Source of the DNA: Opisthorchis felineus
Lineage: Eukaryota; Platyhelminthes; Trematoda; Opisthorchiida; Opisthorchiidae
Direction: 5' to 3'
DNA: 64,000 bases
NCBI GenBank assembly: GCA_004794785.1
Contig: SJOL01008492.1
Location: 1,065,761 to 1,129,760, forward strand
Notes under the pieces: model-generated
What the model was told of the DNA's origin: nothing
Seen by the model: only the letters and a program-made list of their open reading frames with translations
Databases searched by the model: none
Made by a program: the position numbers and the translations under genes
Shown: positions 48,904 to 63,109 of the stretch, in pieces
Numbering within the stretch: the stretch's first letter is position 1
Layout: each line of letters opens with the position of its first letter

Positions 48904-49502
48904 CCTAGCTTATACATTGTTGCTGCACGCTTTGCCAGTACTATGCTAGTACAAGCTGTGTGTACGCTCACTGCCTTCTGATTTGCTCTGGACAATATCA
49001 GAGTTTAGTGTCTCACGAAGTGATGTCGTAAAGTGATAAATTGGTGTGAGTTTAACCACACACAATCAAGTTGACGGACTGTTAATGCTGTCAAAGGAAG
49101 TTATACATTGGCAAACTGAGTAGCAACGAAGGCACACATCATGAAAACCACTGACAGGGTTGCGATCCAGTTACCTGACATCTTCACTATCTACCCAGAT
49201 AACAGTCCACGTGGAATTTCTACTGTAAGTTGGAATCCAAACATACTTCTCAAGAGTAATCAGCTGCCGCCCCTATTTGACAACCAGTCTAACTGTAGCA
49301 GTTTCTTTGAGATGGTGTCGAAACCGGGTTGCTTTTCATCCACATGGCACTGTAAATAGTCGCATCCGCGAAGCGGCACAACTAAAATAATTCTAATGTG
49401 TGACGGCTACGACTTCGATGTAACAGTTATCCTTTCATGCTTGAACACGTGATTACTTCGTGGTGAGATATCGGTGAGATCACAATCGTGAGTTACATTG
49501 AT

Positions 49503-49524
49503 GGTGGTTACATTTGTAACCACC
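49503..49524. repeat. Perfect 10-bp hairpin with 2-base loop
   Basis: GGTGGTTACA and TGTAACCACC are exact complements separated by TT. No terminator-like or gene context is visible. Confidence 0.7.
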
Positions 49525-52500
49525 AACAGGTTTCTGCTCCTGTGGATGGTTGTTGGAGAAGAGGAAAGAAACGAATCAGTTGGGGCTACCTCGCCTTGGT
49601 TAAAAATCAGCAAGAAGCAAGTCGCAAACAGCATCAGTAGGAAAGATCACGTCAGGGCTCAACAGAATGACACTTTTAGCAATGGAGCGCCTAAGAATAC
49701 CGTCATGGTAACACGGGATTCTCCTCTTCTTAATCTTATGACAGACTCAGAAATGTGGTTTCGCAGCATCTGTCTTCGATGATGAATGCATTAACAATAG
49801 AAGAGTGCTCTTTTAAAGAGACTAATCTTACTCTGAATCTCGTTTGGTGAGACAAATGAAGTTATGCGATAAGCGCACAGAAGCAGCACTACTTATTGAA
49901 ACGTGGTAAAATAAGTGACTGAACAGAATGGATAATAAGGTACTCGAAAGAGAGCAAGGCAAATATGAACTCATAAGAAAACCAAGTTCCTTCTGTAAAG
50001 CATCATATTCTACGTTCCCCATGAGTAGTCTTTCAGAAGGGGATGACTGTATGCGAAGTCGAAACGTATTCAAGCTTACTCTCTAATAAGGGTCCTGAAA
50101 TTTCGTCCATATTGGTTCTCCTGCACAAGTTTTTTTTAAAGCTGAACTTGTGATGGGGTATCGACAAACAATTTATACGTACAACACTCTCGCTCTGATG
50201 GCACTCTCACCGCACATTGACACTGGGCTTTTGCAAACAGTTTTTCTATTACTTTCTTGTAATCCGCAGTTCCATGACCAAGCTCGGCTTCCTTCCATCA
50301 TACTGATCATGTGCATGGACTTGACAGTTGTAACTTACGACTTTTGTTTTGTTCGGCACTTTATGTAGTTTCATTCACTACTTTTCCATCATCTATGTCG
50401 CATTTGGGAAGGCTTTTTGAAAGTGGTAGTGCCACACACCACTTAGCAACTCACTTCAGCTGCAACACACAACTAAGCACAACAGTTTTTCTGTTTGTCT
50501 TACTTGGAGAGAAATTCCTAAATTACGTAGGTGTGACTGTGGATTACACAACATTCTAAAGAATGTGAAGTAAGTACGTGGAAGGGAACTTAGTAATGAC
50601 GAAAGGTGGTCTTACGCCTCAGGTAAGTCTGCTATACAACAGTCCTCACAATAAGAAAGATAGATGGGTATTTCTACTTTCCGGGAGCTGGATGTTTATG
50701 GCTGATGAAGAAAGCTGGATCCAGCCTTTAAGTGGAGTGAACTTTCTTCAGACAGATTGCATTTTGGAGGTAGTGTGGTATTTTTCTATCGGTTCAAGGA
50801 AACCAACGAAAAGCCTACTAAAATATGTGGAAAACTGGTTTCATACACGAAACACGGATAACAGCCTCATACAAACGCCGGTCTAAGGAAAAAATTTCAA
50901 TGGACAAAAAGGGTCCGCACATTCAAAGATGTGAAATTGGACGAACTAAAACAATACATATACTTGTTGGACTTTCTGGCACTAAAAGAACCGAACGAGA
51001 ACAGGAGGTTGCTGTTGACATAAAAACTAGAATTTTCAAAACGAAGTCTTCTTAGACAAAACATAGACATGATTCAGGGTGTTTTAAATGCCATGGATCC
51101 AGAAACGTAGATCACGTGAGACTAGTCGCTACCTTTCTAAAAGCCACAAAACTTTGCTCAATGAAAGTTTAAAGACAGTATCAGATACAGAAAATAACCA
51201 AGTCGTCGGACAACGCTGGAAAACTTGAGAAAGGAAAGCTATCGATCTATGGAAAGCACCTTCAGCGAGGTTTCATTTAAGCCCGTTTGTCTGAATGGAG
51301 TGCTAACTTTCCCTCACCGCTTCTGACAGTTGAGAGTAGTTTTAGGTCGAGGATGAATCGCACAATTGCCCGTGGTAATGTGATATCATGTATGGCATCC
51401 AAGCTTAAATATATGATCGTAATTAGGCCAGGTCAAAAAAGATATGGAAATGTGCCTTTGGATTTTGGAAACCTCCATATCTTATACCCTACTTTATTGC
51501 CCTACATTGTACTGCTGCTTATCTATATGTTGAAGTCGGACAATTATCTACACAATATCAGAATCCGACCTGATCGTGCTACGTTTCGTAATGGTTAACT
51601 ATTCGTTCCTTCAATTAAATGTTTAATCGCGATTTCTATTGAGCGGGTTCTCCAAAACACTCAATGACTGTTTCGCTTTCTTGTCAGTAGTATAGATTCC
51701 AAACTTTGGGATTTTCAAGACAGTAGTTGAGTGACATACTTGTGCTGTTGTTAGATATGTTAGCAACCGAGTGACAGCGAATTCACACAAAAGTATAACT
51801 TCTCCTTGGTGGTTAGTCCTCATAGATATGCAAACAATATCGACAGTACTCGGTTCTCTTTGGGTAAATCAATTAAGTTTTAAGTATGCCTATGCAACCT
51901 TGAGATTCATTATTCTACAACTACACTTATTTCACCTTAGATAAACTACCCTGATCCTGATGACTACCTTGCCATGTTCAGTCATTCAGTCATGCTCTCC
52001 AGGTTCGTAGGGTTTTGTCCAACTACTCCACTATGAGTCCTGTGAGCCATCTAAGCTACGTCAGTCTCCCTATATTCCCTGCAACACCATAGGTGGGTAG
52101 GACCGAGTTGTCCATATCCATCGATTCTTAAACTTGCGTGGTTCCTAACTGCCGTTTTGTTTTAATCGGATCCTGCCATGAAAGACTGTGTTTGAGTGAA
52201 TGGAACTGGTTCCCTGGTTTATTTTCATTCGGCTTTGTAGCTGATTTTGGTCCTGTATTCACGCACAAAATAGCCCTGAAGAGCGGTAGTGACCGCACCG
52301 GCGGAGCGACTAGTGTTCCTGGTGTATCTACAGAATGTTTGGTTATTCGACGGCCATTAATTAGTTCACTGTGTTGTTAGACCTATACGCGTTTAATATT
52401 TACGTCTTGCAGTAATCTACAGGAAGCAGACTTCCCCCAAGTTACTTAGACTTCAGGGCGAGGAACCTGTGTCTTTAGTTAGGTTTATGTATCACAGTGG

Positions 52501-55500
52501 CTGCATTAATAGTGATGCTCCAGAAAAATCCGTCAACTCATTGCTTTGTTCCAGTGCAAACGAATTAAACTGAAACCTGATGGCATCAACTACAAAACGA
52601 GTATGAGAATCACCAAAAATCATATCTGAGACTTCTAGATGCTTTGAAAGTGAGATCTTGAACGTCTTTAAACATTTGTCCATTCCCGTGTCTGAAATCC
52701 TGTGGCATCTAGAAGGTGATGAGTATTCGACAGCTCGATGACTAAAAGCAAATTATGCCTATCAGGTTAATGGGGCTTCAAAAGGTTCTGTTGATGTTCA
52801 GCAATCTTGTCCTAAATCAAGTTTCGTCCGTCACCAACACGGTGCAGACAGGCTGACATGGCATCGCGAAATATGAGCGGTTTCTGTCAAACTGAGCACG
52901 CAATATATTCACAGCTTCCTGAATGGGTCTTCCACCATGCTTCTTGCATGTGACCAGAAGGCTAAGAACCCAACTATGTAACCGGTACTGTTGATAAGCC
53001 TGCAATCTTACCTAGGCCAACACGACTAGCTGTGCGTTTTTGGGTTAGGTTTTGGTTTGTGTAAAATCCCTTACTTCGTGTTCGGGGAGTTTCCACTACT
53101 ACTGAAATGTTCACGCGCCTATTTCATGTCCATTTTCTCCATTTCGTCCTGGGTTTTGTTGGAGTATACTCTTCATGCATGTGTGGAGGGCAAACACCAA
53201 TGTTGACTGGTTGTATACGGTTATCGATGGCAATGATTCCAATAAAGTCAAAATAGCCACAGCAAGCAAGTCACGGCCTAAGCAATTAACGTATGGTAAA
53301 TGCACTATAAAACATTTTTGCATTCCCCAAAATTTCCACAGGATTTAAAGACCCCGTGCTGAACCGAACAAAGTAAAATAAATATGATCCCATTAGGCTA
53401 AAACTTCTTCCTAAAAGGTCATTGCACAACTAAGTGTGTGCTTAACATCCTCTCTTAGTCTGACTGAGGGATAATACGTTCACGGTACTAACACGCTGAT
53501 GTGGTGTTCTATCTTGATGGCAAACGGTGAAAATGGACCAAGCCTCTAGCCGATTTACTTTTTCTAGGCCGGTGTTTTCGTGCTGTTACATCAGGCATCG
53601 TTGGCACCATCGATCGTCAGTTTAACGGAAGTACAATAACCGTGTTTGCGTGTGTTTTGATCGGTCAGATGTTTGGCCAACTTGTTTGTAAACACGGGAG
53701 AGCGCCAAGCAGCTGGAGGTAGCTAACTGGGTCTGAAGCATGCTCTTGAGTGAACACTATCACGAAGCGTCCTTAATGCGGCCCATCAGAACATCCAAAA
53801 GAGTAAACACCAAAAAACCTAAATAAGGAGACCCCTAAACCGTTCCGTCTTGTTCAGGCCGAATACTCTTCGGTTCCTGAGGCACTCCTGTAGAAGACAG
53901 CGAGAAGCCAGCCATGGTAAGATTCAAGTCATTGTGCTTTTTGGGACCAGGTGCTGTGCAATGATTCCTCGATACTAGATTTTCAGATGGAACAACAGTA
54001 ATTCATTTAACTGGTTCCTGTAATTGTTGATGTACACAAAATAGACATAATCAGGATGATTTTCTGAATAACCTTAAGCGCAAGTGCCATACGGAAAAGC
54101 AATCGAGTAGCGCTCCTGATACTTAAAGAAGCTATCAGGTCTCCGAAGTTGAATATGGCTACAGGAAATTGAGTAAAACATGACAGAGATTAAATACCAG
54201 AAGTTCAAGAGCAAAATCAAAGGACGCTTCTTTGATTACTTGGATGATCAGGAAGTTCATTCATCGTACCTTTAGGCTTTATCGTGTCAAGGTTAAATGC
54301 ATTGATTGCTATTGGATAACCGAACATATATCCACAAATCCTCACAGGACGGGACACCCCGTCTTAGAAATATTTCGGTTCACCCGTTAGGTGTTTCTTA
54401 GTGGTGGAAGGTACACTGGACAAAAGTGCATACAGTGTTAAAAGTCAAATGAATATGTTGAAAAAATGAACATGAATTCGATGATTGTAATATGCCAATG
54501 CTGATTTCAACGGTTTGAATACCGCATAGGTGAAGTTGCTGATATCGTGTCAATGACCGATGATTCACCATAATTTCATTCTCCGGGGCGCCAGCTGTAA
54601 CAAAATTTCATCGGTGTATGTATACTCTGGTCCCAGGGTTGAATGAGCCCTCGTTCTGCAGTCCATGAAGGTGCAGCCGCAATGAGTAGGATACCCAGTC
54701 ACAGACGGAAGTACATATCACGACCAGCACCGGCAGTCGTTCACTTATCATCCCACATATTTGGCTGACAAACACTTCCGTCAAGTTTACCGAATACATC
54801 GTCCGAGAATCAATGCCGAAAAACAGTGAAACAAATCCGACCTAAGACACTGCAACTCAGTCAACAAATAGAGGATATATTATCCGCATTTGCCTTTGTG
54901 ACCAGCTTTATAATGCGGCCGTTAGCAGGCATGTCATGAATCTCAGAGGAACCGTTCTGCTGGTCTAAAAAAACACCAAATTAATCGCAATTGTAATCAG
55001 CAAAACGATCTTGTGTTCACGCCCAATCACACCTGAAACCTATCCCTCTGGAGCGTGCACACACTCACAAACATCCATATTGCCGTCGCCAAATGCAACG
55101 CCCTTAAGTCCTTCCTTTGTTAACATAACTTCAGGTTTGAAGACAGCACAGAGATATGAGATGTTGCACGATACACCTGCTGTACTTCACTGTACACCAG
55201 GTTCGGGTATAAACTACGGAACAATGTCAGATGAATGAGCAAAACAGAACAACTCTTAACGGTTGGGAGGTCAGAAGTAAGTCCATCAATAAGGGAGTGC
55301 TAACGTAATAACCGACTGCTGATCAGCTTCTGGGGTAGGTGAACGACCGATACCTGCTTCATTGACAGCCTGTCGTTTACTTGAAATTTGCCATTGTGTC
55401 AATCCGGCAGCTGCGTTTCACATCATGTAATGGACCACGAAATGCAAGATGCTGCAGTTTGCCGAAACTGTTGCTATCGGACGTTGGAGACCAGAATAAT

Positions 55501-58500
55501 GTTAACAGAAGAAGTCGATCATACCGTTGGCACTACCGTGGTGATTAAGTTACTCCAGACGACCCGACGGTAAAGACCCCTGTTCCGTTTTATCGATCCA
55601 CGTGACATTGTTCTGCAGTATACACCCAAAGAGGTATCACGAAATACGCCCGGTGTATCCCGCAACAGCTCTTTTCACTGTGCTCTTGGCAAATTTGCAA
55701 ATGGAAGTCTTGATTCATGGATTCAGGTGTCTATTTCAAATTAAATTATTCCAGTGGGAGATCTGCCGGCAGTCCACCATTCCGTTTCCATAGTCTGGGT
55801 GGGCTAAGAATTGTATGGTGCAGCAAAGTAATTCACTGGTATCTTAGACGGTTACTAACGAACATCTTCGATGCATTGTTGTCGAGACTTTCACCTCTTC
55901 GATGGTCGAATTTATATTTGTCTCTAGAAAATTCATTTCAGACGTATAGTGACGATTTGGCAAGTTCAAAATTAGCAGGTTTGACAGTTAAATTTACTGG
56001 AAAACAAAGAAACTTTTTGCACAATCTTTGCCGGAAATATGCTTGCTCTTGCTGTTACTAATTGATTGTGCATATTCCTATACCAGTTGGTGGAATCATG
56101 TAGCTTCTCGCTGATCATATGCTACAGCCGTTCCTCTGGGCTTCACAGGCATAAAATGAGAATCACACACGAGTCCACGTAGTTAACTATGTAGACTTAG
56201 AATATCCAAGTTCGAGTCAAACGTAATAAGATGCTTTGGTACGCTCATCGATTCGAGAGGCTCGCGCTCCCTCTGTCATGGATAAACGTATGTGACTGGA
56301 ACATGCAAATAACGGGTGTTTTGTTTTTGTTTTGCTACCCTCTTTAATCAGAACAAGCCACTACAAACAACTTGGCTGTTTAGTGGACAAACTGTGGTCA
56401 GAAACGTGAAGTAGGTCAACGGACGCGTGCATGCAGTTTTGAGCCTAACAAAAGGTCTACAGACGATAGGCGCATAGCTAACGTTGGATTACCAAGTAGT
56501 TGCGTGCAGAGCGTGTGAAACTTCGTTGTGTTTTCTTCCATATAGTAGTCCAGACATTGAGTATCGGCCCCTGTATTCTGAAACACAAGTATAAGCTTCT
56601 GACAGATGAGCCATTAGACCGATTTATGCCAAAAGCTGACATTCGACACAGACCGATATAATGAACTGCAACCGAGGAGATAAAGAGAGGAACGTGAAAG
56701 AGACTTTTCTCAAGGTGGTGCACATAGTGGAAAAACTAGTGAGGAGGAACAAAGGTGTCTTTCTCATTAATTAATGGGATTCTTTTCTGTAATATTTTTT
56801 CTTCCTTATCACTCGGTGCATGTTTCTTCCTTTGTCACCAGAGTTCACACGTGATGTTCGCTGAAGTATCCGCAGTTAGTCGATTGAAATCTTTGCTATA
56901 TTCAGAAGAAACGTGGTTGGTGTTTTGAGTTGCCTTGGACCTAGTGACGTAACAAGTCATGTCCTTTTGACTGGGTGGTTGACCTGTTGGTTATATAATC
57001 AAGTGACAAACCGTTCTGTGTAGTACCATAAACCGTGTCTTTTCATTACCTGACCCTACCACGAGGAGGTGAACCGAAACACATTCTTCCACCTATTGCT
57101 TTCCGAATTCTCGGTGTTGTTTGGTTGCAACCGTTACATCACCGGCCAGAGTCACATCGCCATTGCATTGTGGAACACTTCCATTCACTAGTTCCTCAGA
57201 CTTGTGATTAAACTTAGGGCTAACTGGTCTAGCCAGGTTTGCAAACTGGCCTGTCAATATTGTCGTCAACATTTTTAAACACATATTTCCGCTTGCTGCC
57301 AATCGCTCTCAAACCTAATTGTCGTGCAGCCATGAAATGACTGACACATGAAATCTGAATGACCAGATTGAAAGAAAATTGTCTGAGATTAATCATTAGC
57401 CTGTCCGTTTGAAAGCTATTCTGTCTGCACCAGCTCATTTAACGCGTAACGGCAGACGGTGCGTAACGCGGCCGATAAGCCGGCTTAATATGACCAACAT
57501 CGGCATCGTTTTGTGTCCAGTTTCAGACAAATAAAAACAAGTACACACGCTGCTTGCTGTCAAATAGCATTTCAAATTTGCTTGATCACGACAGTGTCGT
57601 CAACTGACGATCATCTAGTGTAGCGAAACTGTACGAGTTTTCCCAAATACCTTGGCAACCAATGATGAGCATGTATGATCCGGCAACGTTTCTAATTATT
57701 GTTAAACGTCCTGTGACGCATATCGGTCTCTTATGGGCTTCAGTTGCTTTGTTTTTTTTATTTTTCTGTTGACTAGCCAACAGCTGAAACACGGAACAAT
57801 TGCTGTGTCACCCAAGTCACGTGGTTTGTGAAATAATCGTCTGCCCATGCGGACAACTGGAAGTCTAAACGACTCTGTCAAAATTCAGTTTGAATTTTTG
57901 TCTGCAGACATCCTTCCATACTAGTTCAGTTTAGTGGGGTTATTAAGAGACGATTTTGGAGTAGGGTAAGATTTCGGTACACGGTCTTGAGATCGGTCAC
58001 AACTGGCAATCGCGCTTACTCAATCGCGCTCTCTCTATTTTATAGTTTATCACTCTATAGGGAAAATTCATCTAACCCAGATTTCCTCCTATAAATCCTA
58101 AGATGACCACCAAACTAGCATGAAAGATTATACATGTAAAACTGTCTAGCCTGACTGCTTTTAAATCAGCTTACGCAACCTATAGGTTAATTAATGGGTC
58201 ATAACTTTTAAAAAGTAACCGATAAATTTAATCTCCACATATCAGATTCGACATTCGATATATTTTCTCACAAGTATGACTACAGGACAAGTACATAAAG
58301 AAGTCTTGCCAGTTTCCAAGGTTGTATGCGCATAACCATTGTTAGTCAGAAAGACTTCTGTTAATTAATTGCTCCAGTTAGCTTGAGAACTACTAATTTA
58401 GTCGCTTCCCCTAATCTAGACGTCTGGTTTTTTAGCCAGCACGTTGCATTATATATACGTTTGCCAAAGATATGTGACCTTGATGATAAGATAACACTTA

Positions 58501-59736
58501 TCTGGCTTGAACCAGCAGCTTGTAATCCCTATTCTCATGGGCACAATTTTGGCCTGCATGTCACCGTAAATGTGGGTCATTATTTACCGAAGAGCTGAAA
58601 GCGCAATTAGGAATATGCGGGTTTGAATAGTTGAATTGTAAGAGTAGTGGTCGCAACTTCCTCAAGAGTTCTCCAATATATTGGCCTGAATGTGATAGGT
58701 GGTTCTTGGCCGATACTGCGAAAATGCTGTCGAACTTCGGTTTCTCAAAAAATCAACCTCCAGCTTATACCGAGGATTATTTCTGGCCGTGCACCAGAAA
58801 TCCAATTTGATTAGCCACTCACGGAATACGCACCTGTGGCAAAATTTTATAATTGCCCCTGGCTTTGACCACCTATAAACGGTGGAATAGAACTGCGGCA
58901 CTCCCCTCGAACAAAGGTCACTCACGGAAAACGACCCAAATGCCCTTAACTGGAGAGTGGGTTATCTTTGGGAGACCCGTCGGACGCACGAGAAGGTGAC
59001 AACACAAGTACCTAAAATTGTGATAACATTACAGTGATGCACTAAAGAATACACAGTAATATTGCGACCCACCTGGGGAAAAGTTGTGATATAACAGGTT
59101 AGCTTCATTGTCCGCGGACTACAGCACCATGGTAAATCAATAAAACTATGTTAAGAAGCTACCACCTTACAAACGCTAACAGGAATTTCACCACAGACTC
59201 TTGTATGGACCCAAACTCCTGTGCGACTTCATTGTTTATGCTGTCACACGGCTGCAGACATTCTGTCCAATGAAAGGCAAATCTAGTACCGAGGTTGTTT
59301 GGAGCTGTGTTAAGACTACACTGGTGTATAAGATGTTTGATAGGTCGCCATACTTATGTGCACGGCATCTGGCTTAGAGGGTCCTCAGAGGCTGATGTCA
59401 CAGTTGGGTAATTGTGACTGCCCATGTCTTTACGGAAGGAAACATCAAAACCGCTGTTTGGCTTACGAAGCTTGTTTCACTTTCAGTTTCCCCCTCCCAG
59501 AAGATACCTTTTCACCGAATTGATCACTTTCGGTTGATCCTCAGAAGGGGTCGCCCTAGTAACTACGTGTACGACTATCCCCCGAAACAGGCAGACCTAT
59601 AAAAGAGAAACAGTTTTAACCTATCCATTTTGGGATGGAGTCTTGCACTAAGGAATTACTGGGTGAGGTGGGAGGGGATTTTCAAGACGTGTCGATTTAA
59701 AGGTCAGAAATTATAGTAGCTCTGCGCCATCGAGGG

Positions 59737-59786
59737 AACAGTTCAGAAACAGTTTAGAAACAGTTCAGTAACCACAGTTCAGAAAC
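59737..59786 (+). repeat. 11-bp microrepeat AACAGTTCAGA
   Basis: Three tandem 11-bp units (AACAGTTCAGA, AACAGTTTAGA, AACAGTTCAGT) followed by a partial spaced unit. Probably slippage. Confidence 0.75.
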
Positions 59787-60954
59787 CTAACTGCATGAAT
59801 TCCACACCCAGATCTTTTTTGGATGGTAGTTTGGTGCCAATATGACAATGAGATAGGTCTTTGATGGATGTTGAGGAACTGGTCCCCCAAAAGTAATGAT
59901 TTCAAGGCTAGTCTCACAGAAATGGAGTTGAGTGGTTCTTTGGGAGGTAAGGATTCAGTGCATATTTATTGCCGTGGATAACTGTGAGCAACTGACTGCC
60001 AGGTTTGTTTTTCAAAGCTGTTTTCTTATGTCCAACTCAAAGATAATTGCTGCCACTTTTTAATGTAAAGGTTGAACACATAGATCTTCTCTTAATGGAC
60101 TGGATCTGTGGACAGTAGTTTCTAGGTGTGTCCAGGCAGACTGTTTATTACTAAAGAAGTTGTACTGTTATCAAATCACATTCATTTGTCAGTAGATATT
60201 TTTAGTGTGTATATCCGTACTCCCAGTAGTTAGTAGTAACCTGCTTTGATGCCAGAGTAGGCCTTGCTAAGACCCTTTTGACTGCAGTGTCCCAGTATAT
60301 ATACGTCATTAATAACGTGTAATTTAATGAGGTATGGATACACATCTGTTCAGTAGCCGAACATCATGCCTGTAAAGAAGAATTACGTAGGAGACAAGTT
60401 TGTTCGTACTGCGGTAGCCACGTGCCTATTTGATGCTGTAATAAAATAAGACTAAAACTAGAATTTCGCCTCTGCTCCTTGTTGGGAGGGAAAATTGCTC
60501 CTCGTAAACACCTATAGAGATTTGTATTTGGAGTCGGGAGATGGTTTCCAAAAGGTGTCAAGCCAAATCTCACGGCACCTCAGTTTAGAGGTTCTAGTTG
60601 AAGAGTGGCCTGTCGTTGAGAGAGCATACTAGGGGGAGTACTGTATTTCCAGACAACATTTCGCGCTTCTAACATACATAAAGATCCCACAGAATGACGG
60701 GTGGAATGAGCTGGCTGAAAAGCACCAAACAGTGAAAGCGGATCTGACAAAATCACCGTATCGATCCAGCACAGCACCTCATCGGGCAAGTTTTGAATGA
60801 CCTATCCAGGCTATTTCGGTCTGACAGAATTTTTCATGTACCTTCACAAATTAGTTTTACAGGCCAATTTTTTAAAGGAAAGGGTATTCGGGTGAACTCA
60901 ATCTGTTTCTTACTTCAATATATTCAGATTGATTCCAAAACAATACTGTCGACC

Positions 60955-61139
60955 AACTCATAAGGTTGCTGAAAACTCTTCCTTTATGGAAAATATACTG
61001 CGGGATTTCGAATATCGTAGCAACAGAATCATGAGGCGGCCTTTGTGCAGCATATTCAGTTGATTTACAATATAAACGAGAGGTTCAGTTGAGTCTCCAG
61101 TGAAAACCAAATTGATATGCAAATGAGTGTATTTATCAA
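60955..61139 (+). mobile_element. Family 1 ribozyme-retroelement, 185 bp, perfect target duplication
   Basis: Flanked by the perfect 13-mer AATACTGTCGACC (60,942-60,954 and 61,140-61,152). The plus-sense body starts near 60,985 (GGAAAATATACTGCGGG), continues through TGAGGCGGCC and GTGCAGCATATTCAGTTG, and ends GAGTGTATTTATCA. The first 26 bp (ACTCATAAGGTTGCTG and following) are the unit start in inverted orientation, a small 5' inversion. The hammerhead core is absent. Confidence 0.82.
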
Positions 61140-61152
61140 AATACTGTCGACC

Positions 61153-62307
61153 CTTCAGCTTATAACTAACTTTGTGCCACATGCGAATTTTATCCACATT
61201 TGTGACGGTAAAGTAAATATTTCCAGTATTCATTGAAGAGTATTGGGGTTGGCAAAGCTGTTCACGTTTTAATTCATGTTGTAGCTATTTCGATAAAAGC
61301 TGAAGGCTCTTGATGTGTTCGGTTACCTGGGTTTCACTTCGTGGTGCAAAATCTCAATGCTTTATTCAGTTCTACATCATCATGAACTAAATGAATAGTT
61401 TGGTCAACTTTCAACCTGAAACTGCTGATAAGTTTTGTTCTGCTTGTTTCGGATAAGACTAGTTCAATCCACTTCGATTTATTAACGGAGACAACTTGAG
61501 TCAGGTGAACAAGTTAAACTGACAACCGCCCAACTGTCGGATAATTTTTTTTGCTTTTGAGCGCGTAAGATCAACTGAGGTGTTTGATCAGTAATGCATC
61601 ACTAGCTAGTGATCACTAGTCGTGATCTTGTTTCCTTTATATAACCACAATTTATCCTGAGGTTTTTCAGTAGTTACGTTGCTGCTTCCACCCGAATGCT
61701 GCTGTGCGGGAATTAACTGTTTTCCACCGGATTACTGGAAGATTTTGCCCGCAAGATAGGCTAGCGCAGAAAAAGCAGTGGGGTTCCAAATCAGAATATT
61801 TTATTATATACATCATTTATAATTCTTGGTAGCCAAAAAAATTGTTTTTCCTACACTCCTCACTAATTTATGCTGAGTTTCAAGGTCAGATTCCACCATT
61901 TATTCACCATTCCTCTGTTCAGTTCAGTCCCAATTCCAATTAACTTTTTTCAGCTATATACATATAACGCTTTTAGTTTTCACATGTTTTAAGTAGGTTT
62001 TTGCCCGTAGCTGTATCCAAGACAGTTAACCGGGGAGGAAAACAACTACAGAATACGTGCCGAATCGATACGTTGTCGGAATTTCCTCTTCAACACTTGC
62101 TCTTTACAGAAAAATCGAAATAGATTATCGTTAAATCTCATGAAGCAGGAGTCGACTGTGAGCCTTTTCTGCAAACTAATCGATAAACTATTAGGCGATT
62201 GTAACCACCTAGCTTCTCCCATTCCGTACCAATATAATGCCAAACCATGTGGACCAGCTAGATCGCACATTTTATTGTCACTGAATATCGTTTATTTCCA
62301 ATCATAA
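61153..62307. other. Intergenic, nothing recognised
   Basis: No open frame of size and no known repeat apart from the palindrome at 61,598-61,613. Confidence 0.45.
61598..61613. repeat. 16-bp perfect palindrome
   Basis: ATCACTAGCTAGTGAT equals its own reverse complement, and is followed by a further GATCACTAGT-type repeat to 61,620. No function can be assigned. Confidence 0.6.
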
Positions 62308-62880
62308 TTCAGACAGTTAGTTTTCCTGCTCACGGATCGTGCATCGAGATGCATCGTTTAAGACGTGCTACAGCTTCCTACACCGAGGATAGGGATGCTA
62401 ACAGAATGACGACAAAGCTTTGGAGGCGTCGGCCCCTCGACAGATGGATCTGTCTACCCAGTATGTCAGGAAGTGAGAACTACGCAGTGAATGCGATAAC
62501 TTTGATTCAAGAGCGCCACTGGTTGCGTGACACAGCCATATCTACCATGATCATTAACCGTTGATTTGTCTCGTCCAGGGGTACCATACCTGTAGACGGT
62601 ATTTTCCAGCACGACTGAGTTGAGTAGTAAATTAGGACAAATCGAACCATGGCATTGTACACTCTGCCATTGACAGTCAAGCTGATGTTAATTCGGCGCC
62701 ACAAATGTCATAGTTTAGGGAACGCTGCCCTGGCCTTCAAAATTCGGGATGTGACTTCGTCTTTCAACAGTCCACCGGGACCTATGCAGTTGCCCAGATA
62801 CGTGAACCTATATACTACATAAATCGGTTCACCTGCGAGCATGAATTTTGGGTTTAGTCGTATCCAGTCTAGCAGTAGCA
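62308..62880 (-). pseudogene. RTE-like retrotransposon, 5'-truncated with internal deletion
   Basis: On the minus strand it starts near 62,880 with LDWIRLNPKFMLAGEPI, then RFTYLGNCI and a block ending KARAAFP (about 62,770-62,720), RRINISLTVNGRVYNAMVR (about 62,700-62,644) and FVLIYYSTQ. It then jumps to the 3' part, LDETNQ and DMAVSRNQWRS (about 62,580-62,510). Compared with the copy at 21-22 kb, roughly 300-400 bp between the thumb and the C-terminal block are missing. The 3' tail (GTGAGCAGGAAAACTAACTG) ends near 62,308. The catalytic YADD block is not included. Stops and frameshifts make it inactive. Confidence 0.8.
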
Positions 62881-63109
62881 CCTTACACTCTACTCATGAG
62901 CATTTTGTTCACCCAAGAGGTTTCTCTCACATTCATTCGTTTCAAGCAGCAGGCAGTCAACCGCTCATCTGGGGATATTCTTATAAACAAGTCACTTATT
63001 TACGGCTGCAGTAAGTTCCTTTCAGCGTTTGCGGTATCTCCATGCTTTCCTTGATATCCTCATCCCCAGTTGCACATATTTTTCTACCAATTAATCATAA
63101 CGTGCTATT

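Larger units (their letters stand above)
48904..60941. other. Long intergenic stretch, no gene or known repeat recognised
   Basis: Twelve kilobases without a recognisable element. The best open frames are 114 codons (55,717-56,061, plus), 103 codons (51,290-51,598, plus) and 102 codons (50,578-50,886, plus), all of chance length. A 62-codon minus frame at 52,817-53,005 has a protein-like mix of residues, including a VTCKKHGGRP block, and could be a short exon, but no family is recognised. Confidence 0.4.

Noticed and set aside
59390..59422. Another hammerhead at CTGATGTCACAG
   Set aside because: A six-pair hairpin GTCACA/TGTGAC is present, but CTGATGA is incomplete and no GAAA follows.
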